From Antricoccus suffuscus (GTDB lineage: Bacteria > Actinomycetota > Actinomycetes > Mycobacteriales > Antricoccaceae), in the NCBI RefSeq assembly GCF_003003235.1, contig NZ_PVUE01000024.1, forward strand, positions 1 through 54,712: 54,712 bases of DNA. Direction: 5' to 3'. Positions 8,586 to 17,895 of the stretch are shown piece after piece (the stretch's first letter is position 1; the number at the start of each line of letters is the position of its first letter). Position numbers and translations under genes: made by a program. Below the pieces are notes generated by a model, which worked only from the letters and a program-made list of their open reading frames with translations, was not told where the DNA came from and made no database searches.

Positions 8586-8608
8586 CCCGCTCATGCACTC
8601 TGCGCGGG
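8586..8608. terminator. Weak hairpin after the M20 gene
   Basis: CCCGC (8586-8590) and GCGGG (8604-8608) can pair just downstream of the amidohydrolase stop. The stem is short, with a 13-base loop and no T-run. Confidence 0.3.
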
Positions 8609-8715
8609 TGACGGAGCACCGGTTTTTGCCGACGGAACGCCGATATCGACCGCAGGCGTCACCGCCGTGGTTAGCCCGCTTTAAAGATGACCAGAGTCGA
8701 ACGTTCGGCGCCGGA

Positions 8716-8799
8716 GTGACGGATCGCGCGACATTCGTGACGGATCGCGGGACATTCGTGACGGATCGCGGGACATACGTGACGGATCACCAGACATGT
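8716..8799. repeat. Four tandem 21-bp repeats before lpdA
   Basis: Four head-to-tail 21-base units begin at 8716, 8737, 8758 and 8779, with the core GTGACGGATCGCGGGACAT. Units 2 and 3 differ at one base; units 1 and 4 carry more changes. The array ends 68 bases before the lpdA start. An exact 21-base period is two helical turns, so a protein could bind each copy on the same DNA face. The units have no internal stop in the 8593-8871 frame, but the repeated peptide looks artificial. It may be an operator array or the end of a lost mobile element. Confidence 0.85.
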
Positions 8800-8867
8800 C
8801 GAGGCAGGAGCGCTGCGGACATGGCAAAATTGCCGATGCAACGCACTCCTCGTGAAAGAAGCACACC

Positions 8868-10271
8868 TTGACGAACATTGTGATCATCGGCGGCGGCCCA
8901 GCCGGGTACGAGCCGGCGCTGGTTGCCGAAGGCCTCGGCGCCCACGTCACGCTGATCGACCGCGATGTCGCCGGCGGCGCTTGTGTGCTGTACGACTGTG
9001 TGCCGTCTAAGACGTTCATCGCCAGCAGCGAGGTGATGACCAACGCCCGCAACGCTCAGTTGCGCGGGGTGGCGGTCGAGGGTGACTCGAAGGTCGTCAT
9101 CGACGTACCGGTCCTGCACAAGCATGTGAAGGACCTCGCTGCCGCACAGTCCGCCGACATCAAGGCGGCGCTGGAGAAGTCCGGCGTGAACCTGGTGCAC
9201 GGCTCGGCCCGCCTCGGTGGAGCGGGCGACCGGGGACGGCACAAAGTGGAAATCAGTCCCGAGCACGGCGACTCCTGGACCGAGCACGCCGACGTCGTAC
9301 TGATGGCTACCGGTGCCTCTCCGCGGATCGTGCCGGGTGCCGAGCCGGACGGGGAGCGGATACTCACCTGGCGCGATGTCTACGACCTGCCGAAGCTGCC
9401 AGATCACCTGATCGTCATCGGTTCGGGCGTGACCGGTGCGGAGTTCGCCAGTGCCTACAACGAGATGGGCGTCGAGGTGACCCTGATCTCGAGCCGCGAC
9501 CGAGTGCTGCCGCACGAGGATGGCGATGCCGCGCAGCTTATCGAGGACGTATTCACTCGTCGCGGGATGAAGGTCATGAACAACGGCCGCGCGTCGACAG
9601 TCGTCAACACCGGGGACGGCGTACGCGTCGACCTGGAGGATGGCCGCGTCGTCGAAGGCTCGCACTGTCTGATGACGGTGGGTTCGGTCCCCAACACCAA
9701 GGGTCTCGGGCTGGCCGAGTCCGGCGTCGAAACGGACAAGGGCGGGTTCGTCTCCGTCGACCGCGTCTCACGCACCAACGTGCCGGGGATCTACGCCGCA
9801 GGGGACTGCACCGGACTGCTGATGTTGGCGTCCGTCGCGGCCATGCAGGGCCGGATCGCGATGGCGCACGCGCTGGGTGAAGCCGTGCAGCCGCTCAAGC
9901 TCAAGACCGTTTCCTCCAACATCTTCACCCATCCGGAGATCGCCACGGTCGGTATCGGCGAACGCACCATTGTCGACAAGGCGATGGATGTGCGGTCGGT
10001 GATGTTGCCGCTCGGCACCGGGCCCCGCGCGAAGATGGCCGGACTGACCGACGGCTTCGTCAAGCTGTTCTGCCGGCCGCAGACGGGCGCCGTCATCGGC
10101 GGCGTGATTGTCGCGCCGTACGCCTCAGAGCTCATCTTGCCCATTACGATGGCCGTCCAAAACAACCTGACTGTCTCCCAGATTGCGTCTACTTTGGCAA
10201 TATATCCCAGCTTTACCGGCTCGATTACCGAAGCGGCGCGGCAGCTGGTGGCGCACGACGACCTGTCCTAA
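8868..10271 (+). CDS. lpdA: LpdA-like NAD(P)H-quinone/dye oxidoreductase (flavoprotein)
   Basis: The 467-residue protein is a class I flavin disulfide reductase. IVIIGGGPAGYE at 4-15 binds FAD and CVLYDC supplies the redox cysteine pair (Cys39 and Cys44). VIGSGVTGAEFA near 180 binds NAD(P)H, and GIYAAGDCTG near 305 contacts FAD. The C-terminal HPT...E catalytic pair of true lipoamide dehydrogenases is absent: the segment reads YPSFTGSITEAARQL. This matches mycobacterial LpdA (Rv3303c), which is not a lipoamide dehydrogenase but reduces quinones or dyes. TTG at 8868 is the only start that keeps the FAD motif at the N-terminus; AAAGAAG lies upstream. The tandem repeat at 8716-8799 may control it. 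Confidence 0.9.
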   Translation: MTNIVIIGGGPAGYEPALVAEGLGAHVTLIDRDVAGGACVLYDCVPSKTFIASSEVMTNARNAQLRGVAVEGDSKVVIDVPVLHKHVKDLAAAQSADIKAALEKSGVNLVHGSARLGGAGDRGRHKVEISPEHGDSWTEHADVVLMATGASPRIVPGAEPDGERILTWRDVYDLPKLPDHLIVIGSGVTGAEFASAYNEMGVEVTLISSRDRVLPHEDGDAAQLIEDVFTRRGMKVMNNGRASTVVNTGDGVRVDLEDGRVVEGSHCLMTVGSVPNTKGLGLAESGVETDKGGFVSVDRVSRTNVPGIYAAGDCTGLLMLASVAAMQGRIAMAHALGEAVQPLKLKTVSSNIFTHPEIATVGIGERTIVDKAMDVRSVMLPLGTGPRAKMAGLTDGFVKLFCRPQTGAVIGGVIVAPYASELILPITMAVQNNLTVSQIASTLAIYPSFTGSITEAARQLVAHDDLS

Positions 10272-10278
10272 ACGCCGA

Positions 10279-12018
10279 CTATTTGCAGACGGTGCCCTTC
10301 TTTGGCGCTTTGACGTCGAGAAGGAACTTGTTGACTTTGTCGTCGATGCAGCTGTCGCCATTGGAGTACGCCGTGTGGCCGTCACCGTCGTGAGTGAGAA
10401 GTACGGCGCTCGGGTTGCGCGCGGCGACAGACTTACCCATCTCGTGCGGCGTGGCGGGGTCGCCGGTTGTACTCACGAGAAGTACCGGAGTGCCTTTCGG
10501 CCAGGTCAGCGCGCCTAGCGGGTCCGGAGGTACGGGCCATTCGTTGCAGATGACGTCCGGCCGGTTGGCGAACACCGGATGCAGGCGATTGTCTGAGCGG
10601 GACATCGCGTAGGCGTCGTCGAGTGAGGACGTCGCGAAATCGCGGCACATGACCGCACTGAACGAGTCGTCGCCGTTGGACGTGTATTCGCCGGAGAAGA
10701 TGCTCCGCCCGGTGTAGTCATCCACCGATAACGCGAGCAGTGTGCCGTCGCTGTCGGCCGCCGCCTCACGCAGCGCCCAGGCGAGGTACGGCCAGCGTTT
10801 GGCGGAGTACAGCGCGGCGCTGATGCCGATATTGAGGTAGGTCTGGTCGACGTAGTCCGAGCTGCTGAGGTACTTCGACTCGATGTTGTCATCTTGGAGC
10901 TTGGTCGTGAGGTACTGCGCGAGCCCCGTGCACACCTTTTCGCAGCTACCCGAAAAACGGCGTAGGGCCTTGTCGAAGGCGGCCGTCTGAGCCGACGACA
11001 GCTGCTGCTTGGTCACCGCGGTGTTCATCACGCCGTCGAGCACGAACGCGCGGACCTTGCCCGGAAACATGTTGGCGTACGTTTGGCCGATCGCGGTGCC
11101 GTAGGAATAGCCGACGTAGCTGATCTGGTCTTCGCCCATCGCGGTGCGGATCTTTTCCACATCACGCGCCACGTCCTTGGTGCCCATGTGCTTAAGCATG
11201 TCCTTGCCCGCCTTCGCACACGCATCGGCAAACTTGCCGGCCTGCTCGGTGTACGCGTCCTCTTCCGCCTTGGTCTTCGGGTCCGGGTTGACGTCGGAAC
11301 TACCGGAGACCGGCCCGCAGTAGAAAGGATCGCTCTGACCCACGCCCCGCGGGTCGAACGAGACGACGTCGAAGGAATCCTTGATCTCGTCGGAGAGCCC
11401 GCCGTACCAGGCCGGCAGGAAGTCGATCCCGGATCCGCCGGGTCCGCCGGGATTGCCGAGAAGTACGCCGATCCGCTTGTCCGGGTCCTTCGCCTTGTAT
11501 CGATCGAGCTTGATCTCGATCGTGTCTCCGGGGTTGTCGTAGTCGAGCGGCACTTTGAGGCTGGCGCATTCAAGCCCGTCGTCGCCGCACGGCGCCCATG
11601 CCAGGGCGCCGTCCTCTGCCGAACGCCCAGACTCGGCAATTTGTGCGGGAGCCTTCGACTGCGTCTTGGCCATACTGAGCACGGTCGCCATGACGACCTG
11701 CACACCGGGGTCGTCGTGGTCGGCGTCGGCCAGTTTGTAGACGATCTGGTCGATCCGGGAGTGATCAGTGACGGCGCCGTTCTTGACCCCAGTCGAGATC
11801 GCCTTTGCGACGCCGTCCTTGAACTCGCTCCACGTGAGCGTGTTCTTATACGCCGGGAGGTCTGGCAGCTTTGCCACGTCGGGAGCGTCCGGCTGCGGAT
11901 AGCGCGGCGCCGCCGTACCGTCCAGTACGACGACCCGCCCACATCCGGACAGCGCCAGAATCGCGACCAGCGCGGTGATGAGGAGGTAGACGCCGCGGCG
12001 CCGGTACGGCGTACTCAC
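10279..12018 (-). CDS. Secreted alpha/beta hydrolase, tripeptidyl aminopeptidase-like lipoprotein
   Basis: The 579-residue protein has a lipobox LSGC with Cys26 after a hydrophobic helix, so it is likely exported and anchored. NPGGPGGSG at 189-197 forms the oxyanion region and GYSYG at 303-307 carries the nucleophile Ser305. Near the C-terminus, TTGDPATPHEMG gives the acidic residue and DGDGHTAY gives the histidine, in the TAP-like C-terminal domain. The family includes Streptomyces tripeptidyl aminopeptidases and the mycobacterial SlpD/CaeA-type hydrolases; peptide or ester substrates are both possible. The start lies 28 bases after the accA stop on the same strand, so it may be the last gene of the acc operon. 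Confidence 0.87.
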   Translation of the reverse strand: MSTPYRRRGVYLLITALVAILALSGCGRVVVLDGTAAPRYPQPDAPDVAKLPDLPAYKNTLTWSEFKDGVAKAISTGVKNGAVTDHSRIDQIVYKLADADHDDPGVQVVMATVLSMAKTQSKAPAQIAESGRSAEDGALAWAPCGDDGLECASLKVPLDYDNPGDTIEIKLDRYKAKDPDKRIGVLLGNPGGPGGSGIDFLPAWYGGLSDEIKDSFDVVSFDPRGVGQSDPFYCGPVSGSSDVNPDPKTKAEEDAYTEQAGKFADACAKAGKDMLKHMGTKDVARDVEKIRTAMGEDQISYVGYSYGTAIGQTYANMFPGKVRAFVLDGVMNTAVTKQQLSSAQTAAFDKALRRFSGSCEKVCTGLAQYLTTKLQDDNIESKYLSSSDYVDQTYLNIGISAALYSAKRWPYLAWALREAAADSDGTLLALSVDDYTGRSIFSGEYTSNGDDSFSAVMCRDFATSSLDDAYAMSRSDNRLHPVFANRPDVICNEWPVPPDPLGALTWPKGTPVLLVSTTGDPATPHEMGKSVAARNPSAVLLTHDGDGHTAYSNGDSCIDDKVNKFLLDVKAPKKGTVCK

Positions 12019-12046
12019 GCGGCGTCCGCCTCCGATGTTGCGCGGA

Positions 12047-13831
12047 CTAGTCCTTGATCTCGCAGAGCACCGAACCCTGGGTGATGGTCTGGCCGGCCTC
12101 CAACGACAGGCCGGTCACGGTGCCGTCCTTGTGCGCGGCGACCGGGTTCTCCATCTTCATTGCCTCGAGTACGACGAGCAGGTCGCCCTTGGAGACCTGC
12201 TGGCCGTCTTCGACCGCAATCTTCACGATCGTGCCCTGCATCGGCGCCGCGACCGCGTCGCCGGAGATCGCCTTGCCACTCTTGGCGCCGCCAGAGCGTT
12301 TCGGCGCTGCCTTCTTCTTGCCGCCACCGCCGCCGAAGGTCAGCTCGCCCGGAAGCGAGACCTGCACCCGCCGGCCGTTGACCTCGACAACGACGTTCTG
12401 CCGCGGTCCGGACTCTTCTAGTGCATCGGCGGCCGCCTCGAACGGCTCGATCTGGTTGTCCCACTCGGTCTCGATCCACCGAGTGTGGACGCTGAAGTGG
12501 TCGCCCTCGGTTCCGTCTTCATCCAGCGCGGTGAATGCCGGGTCGCGTACGACGGCGCGGTGGAAGGGGAGCACCGTCGCCATGCCTTCGATCTGCATCT
12601 CGTCGAGCGCGCGGCGGGAGCGTTCGAGCGCCTCTTTGCGGGTGGCGCCGGTGACGATGAGCTTGGCGAGTAGGGAGTCGAACTGGCCCCCGATGACGGT
12701 GCCGCTCTCGACACCGGCATCGACGCGTACGCCGCCGCCGGCTGGCGCGACAAACGTCGTCACGGTGCCTGGCGCGGGCAGGAATCCGCGTCCGGCATCC
12801 TCACCGTTGATGCGGAACTCGATGGAGTGTCCCCGCGGGGTGGGGTCCTCGTCGTACGCCAGTTTCTCGCCGACCGCGACCTTGAACTGCTCACGCACCA
12901 GGTCGAGCCCCGAGGTCTCCTCGCTGACCGGGTGCTCTACCTGCAGACGGGTGTTGACCTCGAGGAAGGAGATCGTGCCGTCCACGCCGACGAGGTATTC
13001 GACGGTGCCGGCGCCGTAGTAGCCGGCCTCCTTGCAGATCGCCTTGGCTGAGGCATGGATCTCGGCGCGCTGCGCGTCTGTGAGGAACGGCGCGGGAGCC
13101 TCCTCGACGAGCTTCTGGTGGCGCCGTTGGAGGGAGCAGTCGCGGGTGCCGACGACGATCACGTTGCCGTGCTGGTCGGCGATGACCTGAGCCTCGACGT
13201 GCCGTGGCTTGTCGAGGTAGCGCTCGACGAAACACTCGCCGCGGCCGAACGCGGCCTCGGCTTCGCGGACGGCGGAGTGGAACAGCTCAGGGATCTCCTC
13301 CATGGTGCGGGCAACTTTGAGTCCGCGACCACCGCCGCCGAACGCCGCCTTGATCGCGACCGGCAGGCCGTGTTCCTCGGCAAACTTCAGCACCTCATCG
13401 GGCCCGTTGACCGGGTCGTTGGTGCCGGGCACCAACGGCGCGCCCGCGCGGGTCGCGATGTGCCGCGCGGTGACCTTGTCACCCAGGTCGCGGATCGACT
13501 GGGGGCTGGGTCCGATCCAGGTGATGCCCGCGTCGGTGACGGCTTGTGCGAAGTCGGCGTTTTCGGAGAGGAACCCGTAGCCGGGGTGGATCGCATCGGC
13601 GCCGGACTGTTTCGCGGCGTCGACGATCTTGCCAATATTGAGATAGGTCTCCGCGCCGGTGGAGCCGCCGAGTGCGAACGCCTCGTCGGCCATCCGGACG
13701 AACGGCGCATCCCGGTCTGGTTCGGCGTACACCGCGACGCTGGCGATGCCGGCGTCCTTGCACGCCCGGATGACGCGGACAGCAATTTCGGCGCGGTTCG
13801 CGACGAGCACCTTGTTGAGCGTGGCTGACAT
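12047..13831 (-). CDS. accA3: Acyl-CoA carboxylase alpha chain (biotin carboxylase + BCCP)
   Basis: The protein has 594 residues. [16 protein letters not shown] opens the biotin carboxylase domain, with ATP-grasp motifs GGGGRGLK near 165 and a biotin-carboxylase core ending in EHPVSEE and RINGED. The C-terminus is a biotin carrier domain with EAMKMENP, where Lys559 takes biotin. It carboxylates biotin using ATP and bicarbonate for the AccD beta subunit. I start it at ATG 13831, which gives [15 protein letters not shown] and has AAAGG upstream. The open frame runs 67 codons further up, but that part is not family-like. Length agrees with mycobacterial AccA3 (about 600). It lies downstream of accD-accE-maf. 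Confidence 0.94.
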   Translation of the reverse strand: MSATLNKVLVANRAEIAVRVIRACKDAGIASVAVYAEPDRDAPFVRMADEAFALGGSTGAETYLNIGKIVDAAKQSGADAIHPGYGFLSENADFAQAVTDAGITWIGPSPQSIRDLGDKVTARHIATRAGAPLVPGTNDPVNGPDEVLKFAEEHGLPVAIKAAFGGGGRGLKVARTMEEIPELFHSAVREAEAAFGRGECFVERYLDKPRHVEAQVIADQHGNVIVVGTRDCSLQRRHQKLVEEAPAPFLTDAQRAEIHASAKAICKEAGYYGAGTVEYLVGVDGTISFLEVNTRLQVEHPVSEETSGLDLVREQFKVAVGEKLAYDEDPTPRGHSIEFRINGEDAGRGFLPAPGTVTTFVAPAGGGVRVDAGVESGTVIGGQFDSLLAKLIVTGATRKEALERSRRALDEMQIEGMATVLPFHRAVVRDPAFTALDEDGTEGDHFSVHTRWIETEWDNQIEPFEAAADALEESGPRQNVVVEVNGRRVQVSLPGELTFGGGGGKKKAAPKRSGGAKSGKAISGDAVAAPMQGTIVKIAVEDGQQVSKGDLLVVLEAMKMENPVAAHKDGTVTGLSLEAGQTITQGSVLCEIKD

Positions 13832-13896
13832 GGGATGGCCTTTCGATGTTGTGGTCATTCGGTCGTGCTTATGTGTGTGGTCAAGTGGTCCAGAGA

Positions 13897-14544
13897 TCAA
13901 GCAGTACTTCGTCGGTTGCCGTGCAGCAGGTCGGTCGCCGGTATGCCGACCTGCCCGAGCAAAGTGCGCATCAGAGGAAGGCTGAGCCCGACGACGTTGG
14001 TGTGGTCGCCCTCGATCTTGTCGACGAACCATCCGCCGATCCCGTCGATCGTGAATGCTCCTGCGACCTGCAGCGGTTCACCGGTGTCGACGTACGCCGC
14101 GATCTCGTCGTCGCTCATCTCGCCGATGTGTACGACGGTCGAGGCGGCGCCGTGTGCAGTGCGGTCCTCATCGAGTCGTACGACGTAGTGACCGGTGTGC
14201 AAGATGCCGCTATTGCCGCGCATCGCGCTCAGTCGTCGTACCGCGTCGTCCTCGTCGATTGGCTTGCCACGCACTTCGCCGTCCATCTCGAACATCGAGT
14301 CGCAGCCGATCACGACGGTCGGTCCGTCGACCGGGCCGAGTTTCGATGCCACCGCGGTCGCCTTGGCGGTCGCGAGCCCGATGACCTGCTGGGCAGGGGA
14401 AGCGGCGCCCATCGACGCGAGTACGGCGTCCTCGTCGACGCCCGAGACGACAACCTCGGGATCGATGCCGGCGGCGCGCAGGATCGCGCGCCGGGCGGGT
14501 GACCGGGACGCCAGGACGACGTTGATGGCAGAAGTGCGGCTCAT
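13897..14544 (-). CDS. maf: Maf-family nucleoside triphosphate pyrophosphatase
   Basis: This 215-residue cytosolic protein begins with [19 protein letters not shown], the Maf substrate-binding signature. GSDSM-like [17 protein letters not shown] follows near residue 75 and [20 protein letters not shown] near 180. Maf proteins hydrolyse dTTP, UTP or modified nucleotides and are thought to clean the nucleotide pool or slow septum formation. The ATG shares one base with the stop of accE (TAATG), so it is translationally coupled in the acc operon. The same gene order (accD5-accE5-maf) occurs in mycobacteria. Confidence 0.93.
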   Translation of the reverse strand: MSRTSAINVVLASRSPARRAILRAAGIDPEVVVSGVDEDAVLASMGAASPAQQVIGLATAKATAVASKLGPVDGPTVVIGCDSMFEMDGEVRGKPIDEDDAVRRLSAMRGNSGILHTGHYVVRLDEDRTAHGAASTVVHIGEMSDDEIAAYVDTGEPLQVAGAFTIDGIGGWFVDKIEGDHTNVVGLSLPLMRTLLGQVGIPATDLLHGNRRSTA

Positions 14545-14789
14545 TATGGCAGTGCGCCCGCCCGCCAGCCGCCGATTCCGTGGCGTACAGGTACTCGAGC
14601 GAGGTGCGCCGGATCGGCCCAGCTGCCCGCGACCCGCTTGGGTGCAGCAGGTTCGTCGCCGGAGGCAGCGGCCAGCAGTACGACGGTCAGCGCGGCGAGC
14701 TCCTCGTCGGTCGGCTCGCCCGACACGATGCGAAACGCCGGGCCCGGAGCCGGGCTCGCGTCATCGTGCGGGGTGACTTCCTCGGTCAC
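14544..14789 (-). CDS. accE5: Acyl-CoA carboxylase epsilon subunit
   Basis: The 81-residue protein has a disordered acidic N-terminus, then [24 protein letters not shown] and a C-terminal W-ADPAHL...GIGGWRAG tail. This is the pattern of actinobacterial AccE subunits, which bind AccD and stimulate the AccA-AccD complex. The start is GTG 14789; its GTGA overlaps the accD stop, and its TAA overlaps the maf ATG. The reading frame is open far upstream inside accD, but that part is antisense to nothing and not family-like. Small size and low conservation make it easy to miss. Confidence 0.88.
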   Translation of the reverse strand: MTEEVTPHDDASPAPGPAFRIVSGEPTDEELAALTVVLLAAASGDEPAAPKRVAGSWADPAHLARVPVRHGIGGWRAGALP

Positions 14790-16393
14790 AGCGGGATGTT
14801 TCCGTGCTTCTTGGCCGGCAACGTCTGGCGCTTGTTCTTCAGCGCGCGCATCGCCCGGACGACCTGGGTGCGGGTCTCGCTCGGCGCGATCACGGCATCG
14901 ACGTAGCCGCGTTCGGCCGCCTGGTAGGGATTCGCGAGCGTGTCCTCGTAGTAATTGACGAACTTCTGGCGGGCCGCCTCGACGTCCTCGCCGCGTTCGG
15001 CCGCCTTGGCGAGCTCCTTGCGGTAAAGGATGTTGACCGCTCCGGAGGCGCCCATGACGGCGATCTGCGCGGTCGGCCAGGCGAGGTTGATGTCCGCGCC
15101 GAGGTGCTTGGAGCCCATGACGTCGTACGCGCCGCCGTACGCCTTGCGCGTGATGATCGTGATCTTGGGGACCGTCGCCTCGGCGTACGCGAAGATGAGC
15201 TTGGCGCCGCGGCGGATGATGCCGTCCCACTCTTGCGTCGTACCGGGGAGGAACCCGGGTACGTCGACGAACGTGATGACCGGCACGTTGAACGCGTCGC
15301 AGGTGCGCACGAAGCGGGCGGCTTTTTCACTTGCCGCGATGTCCAGGCAACCGGCGAACTGCATCGGTTGGTTGCCGATGATGCCGACGCTGCGACCCTC
15401 TACACGGCCGAAGCCGGTAATGATGTTGGGTGCGAACATCGGCTGGGTCTCAAGGAAGTCTGCGTCGTCGACGATGTGCTCGATAACGGTGTGCATGTCG
15501 TAAGGCTGGTTGGCCGAGTCGGGGATGAGCGTGTCGAGCTCGAGGTCGTCGGCGGTGATTTCGAGGTCCGCCTCGACGTCGAAGGACGGCACCTCGTCGA
15601 GGTTGTTGCTCGGCAGGTAGGAGACAAGCGACTTGACGTACTCGATCGCGTCTTCCTCGTCGTCGCCCATGTAGTGCGCGACGCCGCTCTTGGTGTTGTG
15701 CGAGTATGCGCCGCCGAGTTCTTCCATGCCGACGTCTTCACCGGTGACCGTCTTGATGACGTCCGGGCCGGTGATGAACATGTGCGAGGTCTGGTCGACC
15801 ATGACGGTGAAGTCGGTGATGGCGGGTGAGTAGACCGCGCCACCCGCGCACGGGCCCATGATGAGCGAGATTTGCGGGATGACGCCGGAGGCATGCACGT
15901 TGCGCAGGAAAATCTCGCCGTACAGGCCGAGCGAGACGACGCCTTCCTGGATCCGCGCGCCCCCGGAGTCGTTGATGCCGATGACCGGGCAGCCGATCTT
16001 CATGGCTAGGTCCATGACCTTGACGATCTTCTCCCCGAACACCTGCCCGAGAGACCCGCCGAAGACGGTGAAATCCTGCGCGAAAACGCACACCTGGCGG
16101 CCGTCGATCGTGCCGTAGCCGGTGACGACGCCGTCGCCGTACGGACGGTTTTTCTCCTGGCCGAAGCTGGTCGACCGGTGCCGGGCGAACTCGTCGAGCG
16201 CTTGGAACGACCCCTCGTCGAGGAGCATGTCGATACGCTCACGTGCGGTCTTCTTGCCCTTGGCGTGTTGCTTCTCAACTGCCCGCGCAGAACCTGCGTG
16301 TACGGCGTCGTCGTTACGACGCTGCAGGTCGGCAAGTTTGCCGGCGCTGGTGTGGATATCGATCTGCGGCTGCGAATTTGACGTATCGGTCAC
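14786..16393 (-). CDS. accD5: Acyl-CoA (propionyl-CoA) carboxylase beta chain
   Basis: This 535-residue carboxyltransferase subunit moves the carboxyl group from biotin on AccA to acetyl- or propionyl-CoA, giving malonyl- or methylmalonyl-CoA for fatty acid or branched lipid synthesis. [14 protein letters not shown] near 50, [13 protein letters not shown] near 140, [12 protein letters not shown] near 180 and, in the second half, [13 protein letters not shown] and [16 protein letters not shown] build the two oxyanion pockets. Length and start context match AccD5. The start is GTG 16393. A -10-like TAAAGT ends only 8 bases upstream of it, so the message may have no leader. It heads the accD-accE-maf-accA cluster. 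Confidence 0.93.
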   Translation of the reverse strand: MTDTSNSQPQIDIHTSAGKLADLQRRNDDAVHAGSARAVEKQHAKGKKTARERIDMLLDEGSFQALDEFARHRSTSFGQEKNRPYGDGVVTGYGTIDGRQVCVFAQDFTVFGGSLGQVFGEKIVKVMDLAMKIGCPVIGINDSGGARIQEGVVSLGLYGEIFLRNVHASGVIPQISLIMGPCAGGAVYSPAITDFTVMVDQTSHMFITGPDVIKTVTGEDVGMEELGGAYSHNTKSGVAHYMGDDEEDAIEYVKSLVSYLPSNNLDEVPSFDVEADLEITADDLELDTLIPDSANQPYDMHTVIEHIVDDADFLETQPMFAPNIITGFGRVEGRSVGIIGNQPMQFAGCLDIAASEKAARFVRTCDAFNVPVITFVDVPGFLPGTTQEWDGIIRRGAKLIFAYAEATVPKITIITRKAYGGAYDVMGSKHLGADINLAWPTAQIAVMGASGAVNILYRKELAKAAERGEDVEAARQKFVNYYEDTLANPYQAAERGYVDAVIAPSETRTQVVRAMRALKNKRQTLPAKKHGNIPL

Positions 16394-16401
16394 GAGAATG
16401 C

Positions 16402-16407
16402 ACTTTA
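16402..16407 (-). promoter_or_regulatory. Candidate -10 box for a leaderless accD transcript
   Basis: On the minus strand the sequence reads TAAAGT, matching the actinobacterial -10 pattern TANNNT. Eight bases separate it from the GTG start, and no ribosome site lies between. Transcription would begin at or next to the start codon. No clear -35 box is visible. Confidence 0.4.
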
Positions 16408-16479
16408 ACGGTTGGCGAACTCGCGGGGGACGGCGCGGTGGGTTCTTTCACTACTGTGCAGTGTGTGATCTCTTCTGAC

Positions 16480-17304
16480 ATGCCTCAACACGCGCCTCAG
16501 CCACTGCGGTCCGTGGCGCTCGCACAGTACGCCGCATGGCACCCGTTTTGGACCAATATCGACGTGGTCGCCGAAACGGGCTCGACGAACACAGACCTGC
16601 TGGCCATTGCGTCCGAGGGCGCCCCGGAGGGCACCGTGCTGGTGACCGAGAGCCAGGTGGCCGGCCGTGGCCGGCTCGATCGGGCGTGGACCGCGCCGCC
16701 GTCCCGCGGGCTGGCAGTGTCCTTTCTGCTGCGTCCCGGGGCGATAGCGACCGCCCAGTGGGGATGGCTCCCACTGGTCACCGGGCTCGGCGTGTACGAC
16801 GCGCTGCGCGGCCTCGGGATCGACGCCGCCCTCAAGTGGCCGAACGACGTACAAGCGGGCACCGATCGGCGCAAATGCTGCGGGATTCTCGCCCAGGCTG
16901 CCGGCGCGACCTCGGGTACGGCGCCCGCGGTCGTCATCGGCTGCGGGCTCAATGTGCTCGAGAGCGCGGACGAGTTACCGTCCACCGGCACCTCGGTGGC
17001 TCTGGAGCTGCCCGGTGTCGCGATCGACCGCACCGACGTACTGGTCCGATTGCTTGACGGATTCGCCCGCCGTTATTCGCAGTGGTACGCCGACCCCGGC
17101 GGCTTCGAACTTGCCTCGGCGTACCGCGCGGCGTGCGGCACCATCGGTCTGGACGTAACGGTCGCGCTGCCCGGTCGCGATACGCCGATGCGCGGGGTCG
17201 CTCGCGACGTGGACGCAGAGGGGCGGCTGGTCGTCGAGACAAGCGACGGGGTGCAGGCGGTCAGCGCCGGTGACGTCGTACACGTCCGCCCGGCCGCCCC
17301 CTGA
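16480..17304 (+). CDS. birA: Biotin--[acetyl-CoA carboxylase] ligase
   Basis: This 274-residue enzyme activates biotin with ATP and attaches it to the BCCP lysine of AccA (encoded in this window). [11 protein letters not shown] at 30-40, [10 protein letters not shown] near 64 (the adenylate-binding loop), LKWPNDV near 120 and a C-terminal SH3-like domain are seen. There is no N-terminal helix-turn-helix, so it is a monofunctional ligase and not a repressor. I start at ATG 16480; in-frame GTG codons just upstream (for example 16465) are possible. It is divergent from accD, with 86 bases between, which would allow joint control with its substrate gene. Confidence 0.92.
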   Translation: MPQHAPQPLRSVALAQYAAWHPFWTNIDVVAETGSTNTDLLAIASEGAPEGTVLVTESQVAGRGRLDRAWTAPPSRGLAVSFLLRPGAIATAQWGWLPLVTGLGVYDALRGLGIDAALKWPNDVQAGTDRRKCCGILAQAAGATSGTAPAVVIGCGLNVLESADELPSTGTSVALELPGVAIDRTDVLVRLLDGFARRYSQWYADPGGFELASAYRAACGTIGLDVTVALPGRDTPMRGVARDVDAEGRLVVETSDGVQAVSAGDVVHVRPAAP

Positions 17305-17333
17305 CCTTCAGGCGATCCGTAACCTCGCAACCG

Positions 17334-17397
17334 CACACAAATGTGTGATTGCGCAACGTCGGCGGCGAAATATCGCTGCCGAACAGCACATCTGTGC
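17334..17397. promoter_or_regulatory. Twin palindromes upstream of rnhA
   Basis: CACACA-AA-TGTGTG at 17334-17347 is a perfect palindrome. GCACA-TC-TGTGC at 17386-17397 is a second one of the same type (CACA-N2-TGTG core). Their centres are about 51 bases apart, close to five helical turns, and they lie in the 130-base gap between birA and rnhA. Two similar sites on one DNA face suggest binding by a dimeric regulator. No known regulator can be named from the sequence. Confidence 0.45.
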
Positions 17398-17434
17398 GAT
17401 CCAGGTAATGAATTCACACTGTGAGGATGGCGTC

Positions 17435-17881
17435 GTGAGCAGCGTTGAAATTTGGACCGATGGCGCCTGCAAGGGCAACCCGGGAGTCGGGGGGTGGGGA
17501 GTGTGGCTGCATTCGGGCGAGCATCGCAAAGAGCTGTTCGGCGGCGAAGCGGATACGACCAATAACCGGATGGAGCTCACCGCCGTCATCGAAGGCCTGC
17601 GGGCGTTGACGAAGCCGTGCACGGTCACCCTGCACGTGGACTCGACCTACGTCATGAACGGCATCACGAAGTGGGTCGCCGGATGGAAACGCAACGGCTG
17701 GCGAACCAGCGCGAAGGCTCCGGTGAAGAACGCCGATCTCTGGAGGGCGCTCGACGACGAGGTCGCGCGGCATCAGATCACCTGGAAATGGGTCAAGGGC
17801 CACTCCGGGGATCCTGGCAATGAGCGTGCCGATGAGCTCGCCAACCGGGGCGTGGAGCAGGTACGAGCGACTCTGAGGTAG
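17435..17881 (+). CDS. rnhA: Ribonuclease HI
   Basis: This 148-residue enzyme degrades RNA in RNA-DNA hybrids, removing primers and R-loops. The catalytic acidic residues are all present: Asp9 ([11 protein letters not shown]), Glu47 (NNRMELTA), Asp69 (LHVDSTYV) and Asp133 (NERADELA), with His123 in KGHSG. The basic handle [19 protein letters not shown] resembles E. coli RNase HI. The start is GTG 17435, with GAGG 8 bases upstream. ATG 17408 would add nine residues and has its AGG too close. It is a stand-alone RNase HI with no fused phosphatase domain, and lies on the birA strand. Confidence 0.94.
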   Translation: MSSVEIWTDGACKGNPGVGGWGVWLHSGEHRKELFGGEADTTNNRMELTAVIEGLRALTKPCTVTLHVDSTYVMNGITKWVAGWKRNGWRTSAKAPVKNADLWRALDDEVARHQITWKWVKGHSGDPGNERADELANRGVEQVRATLR

Positions 17882-17895
17882 CGGCGGGTATGGAA

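Noticed and set aside
8716-8799. CRISPR array
   Set aside because: The repeats are directly adjacent with no unique spacers and no cas genes are present.
8593-8871. Open frame of 92 codons upstream of lpdA
   Set aside because: It is made largely of the 21-bp repeats, overlaps the lpdA start, and has no ribosome site or recognisable family.
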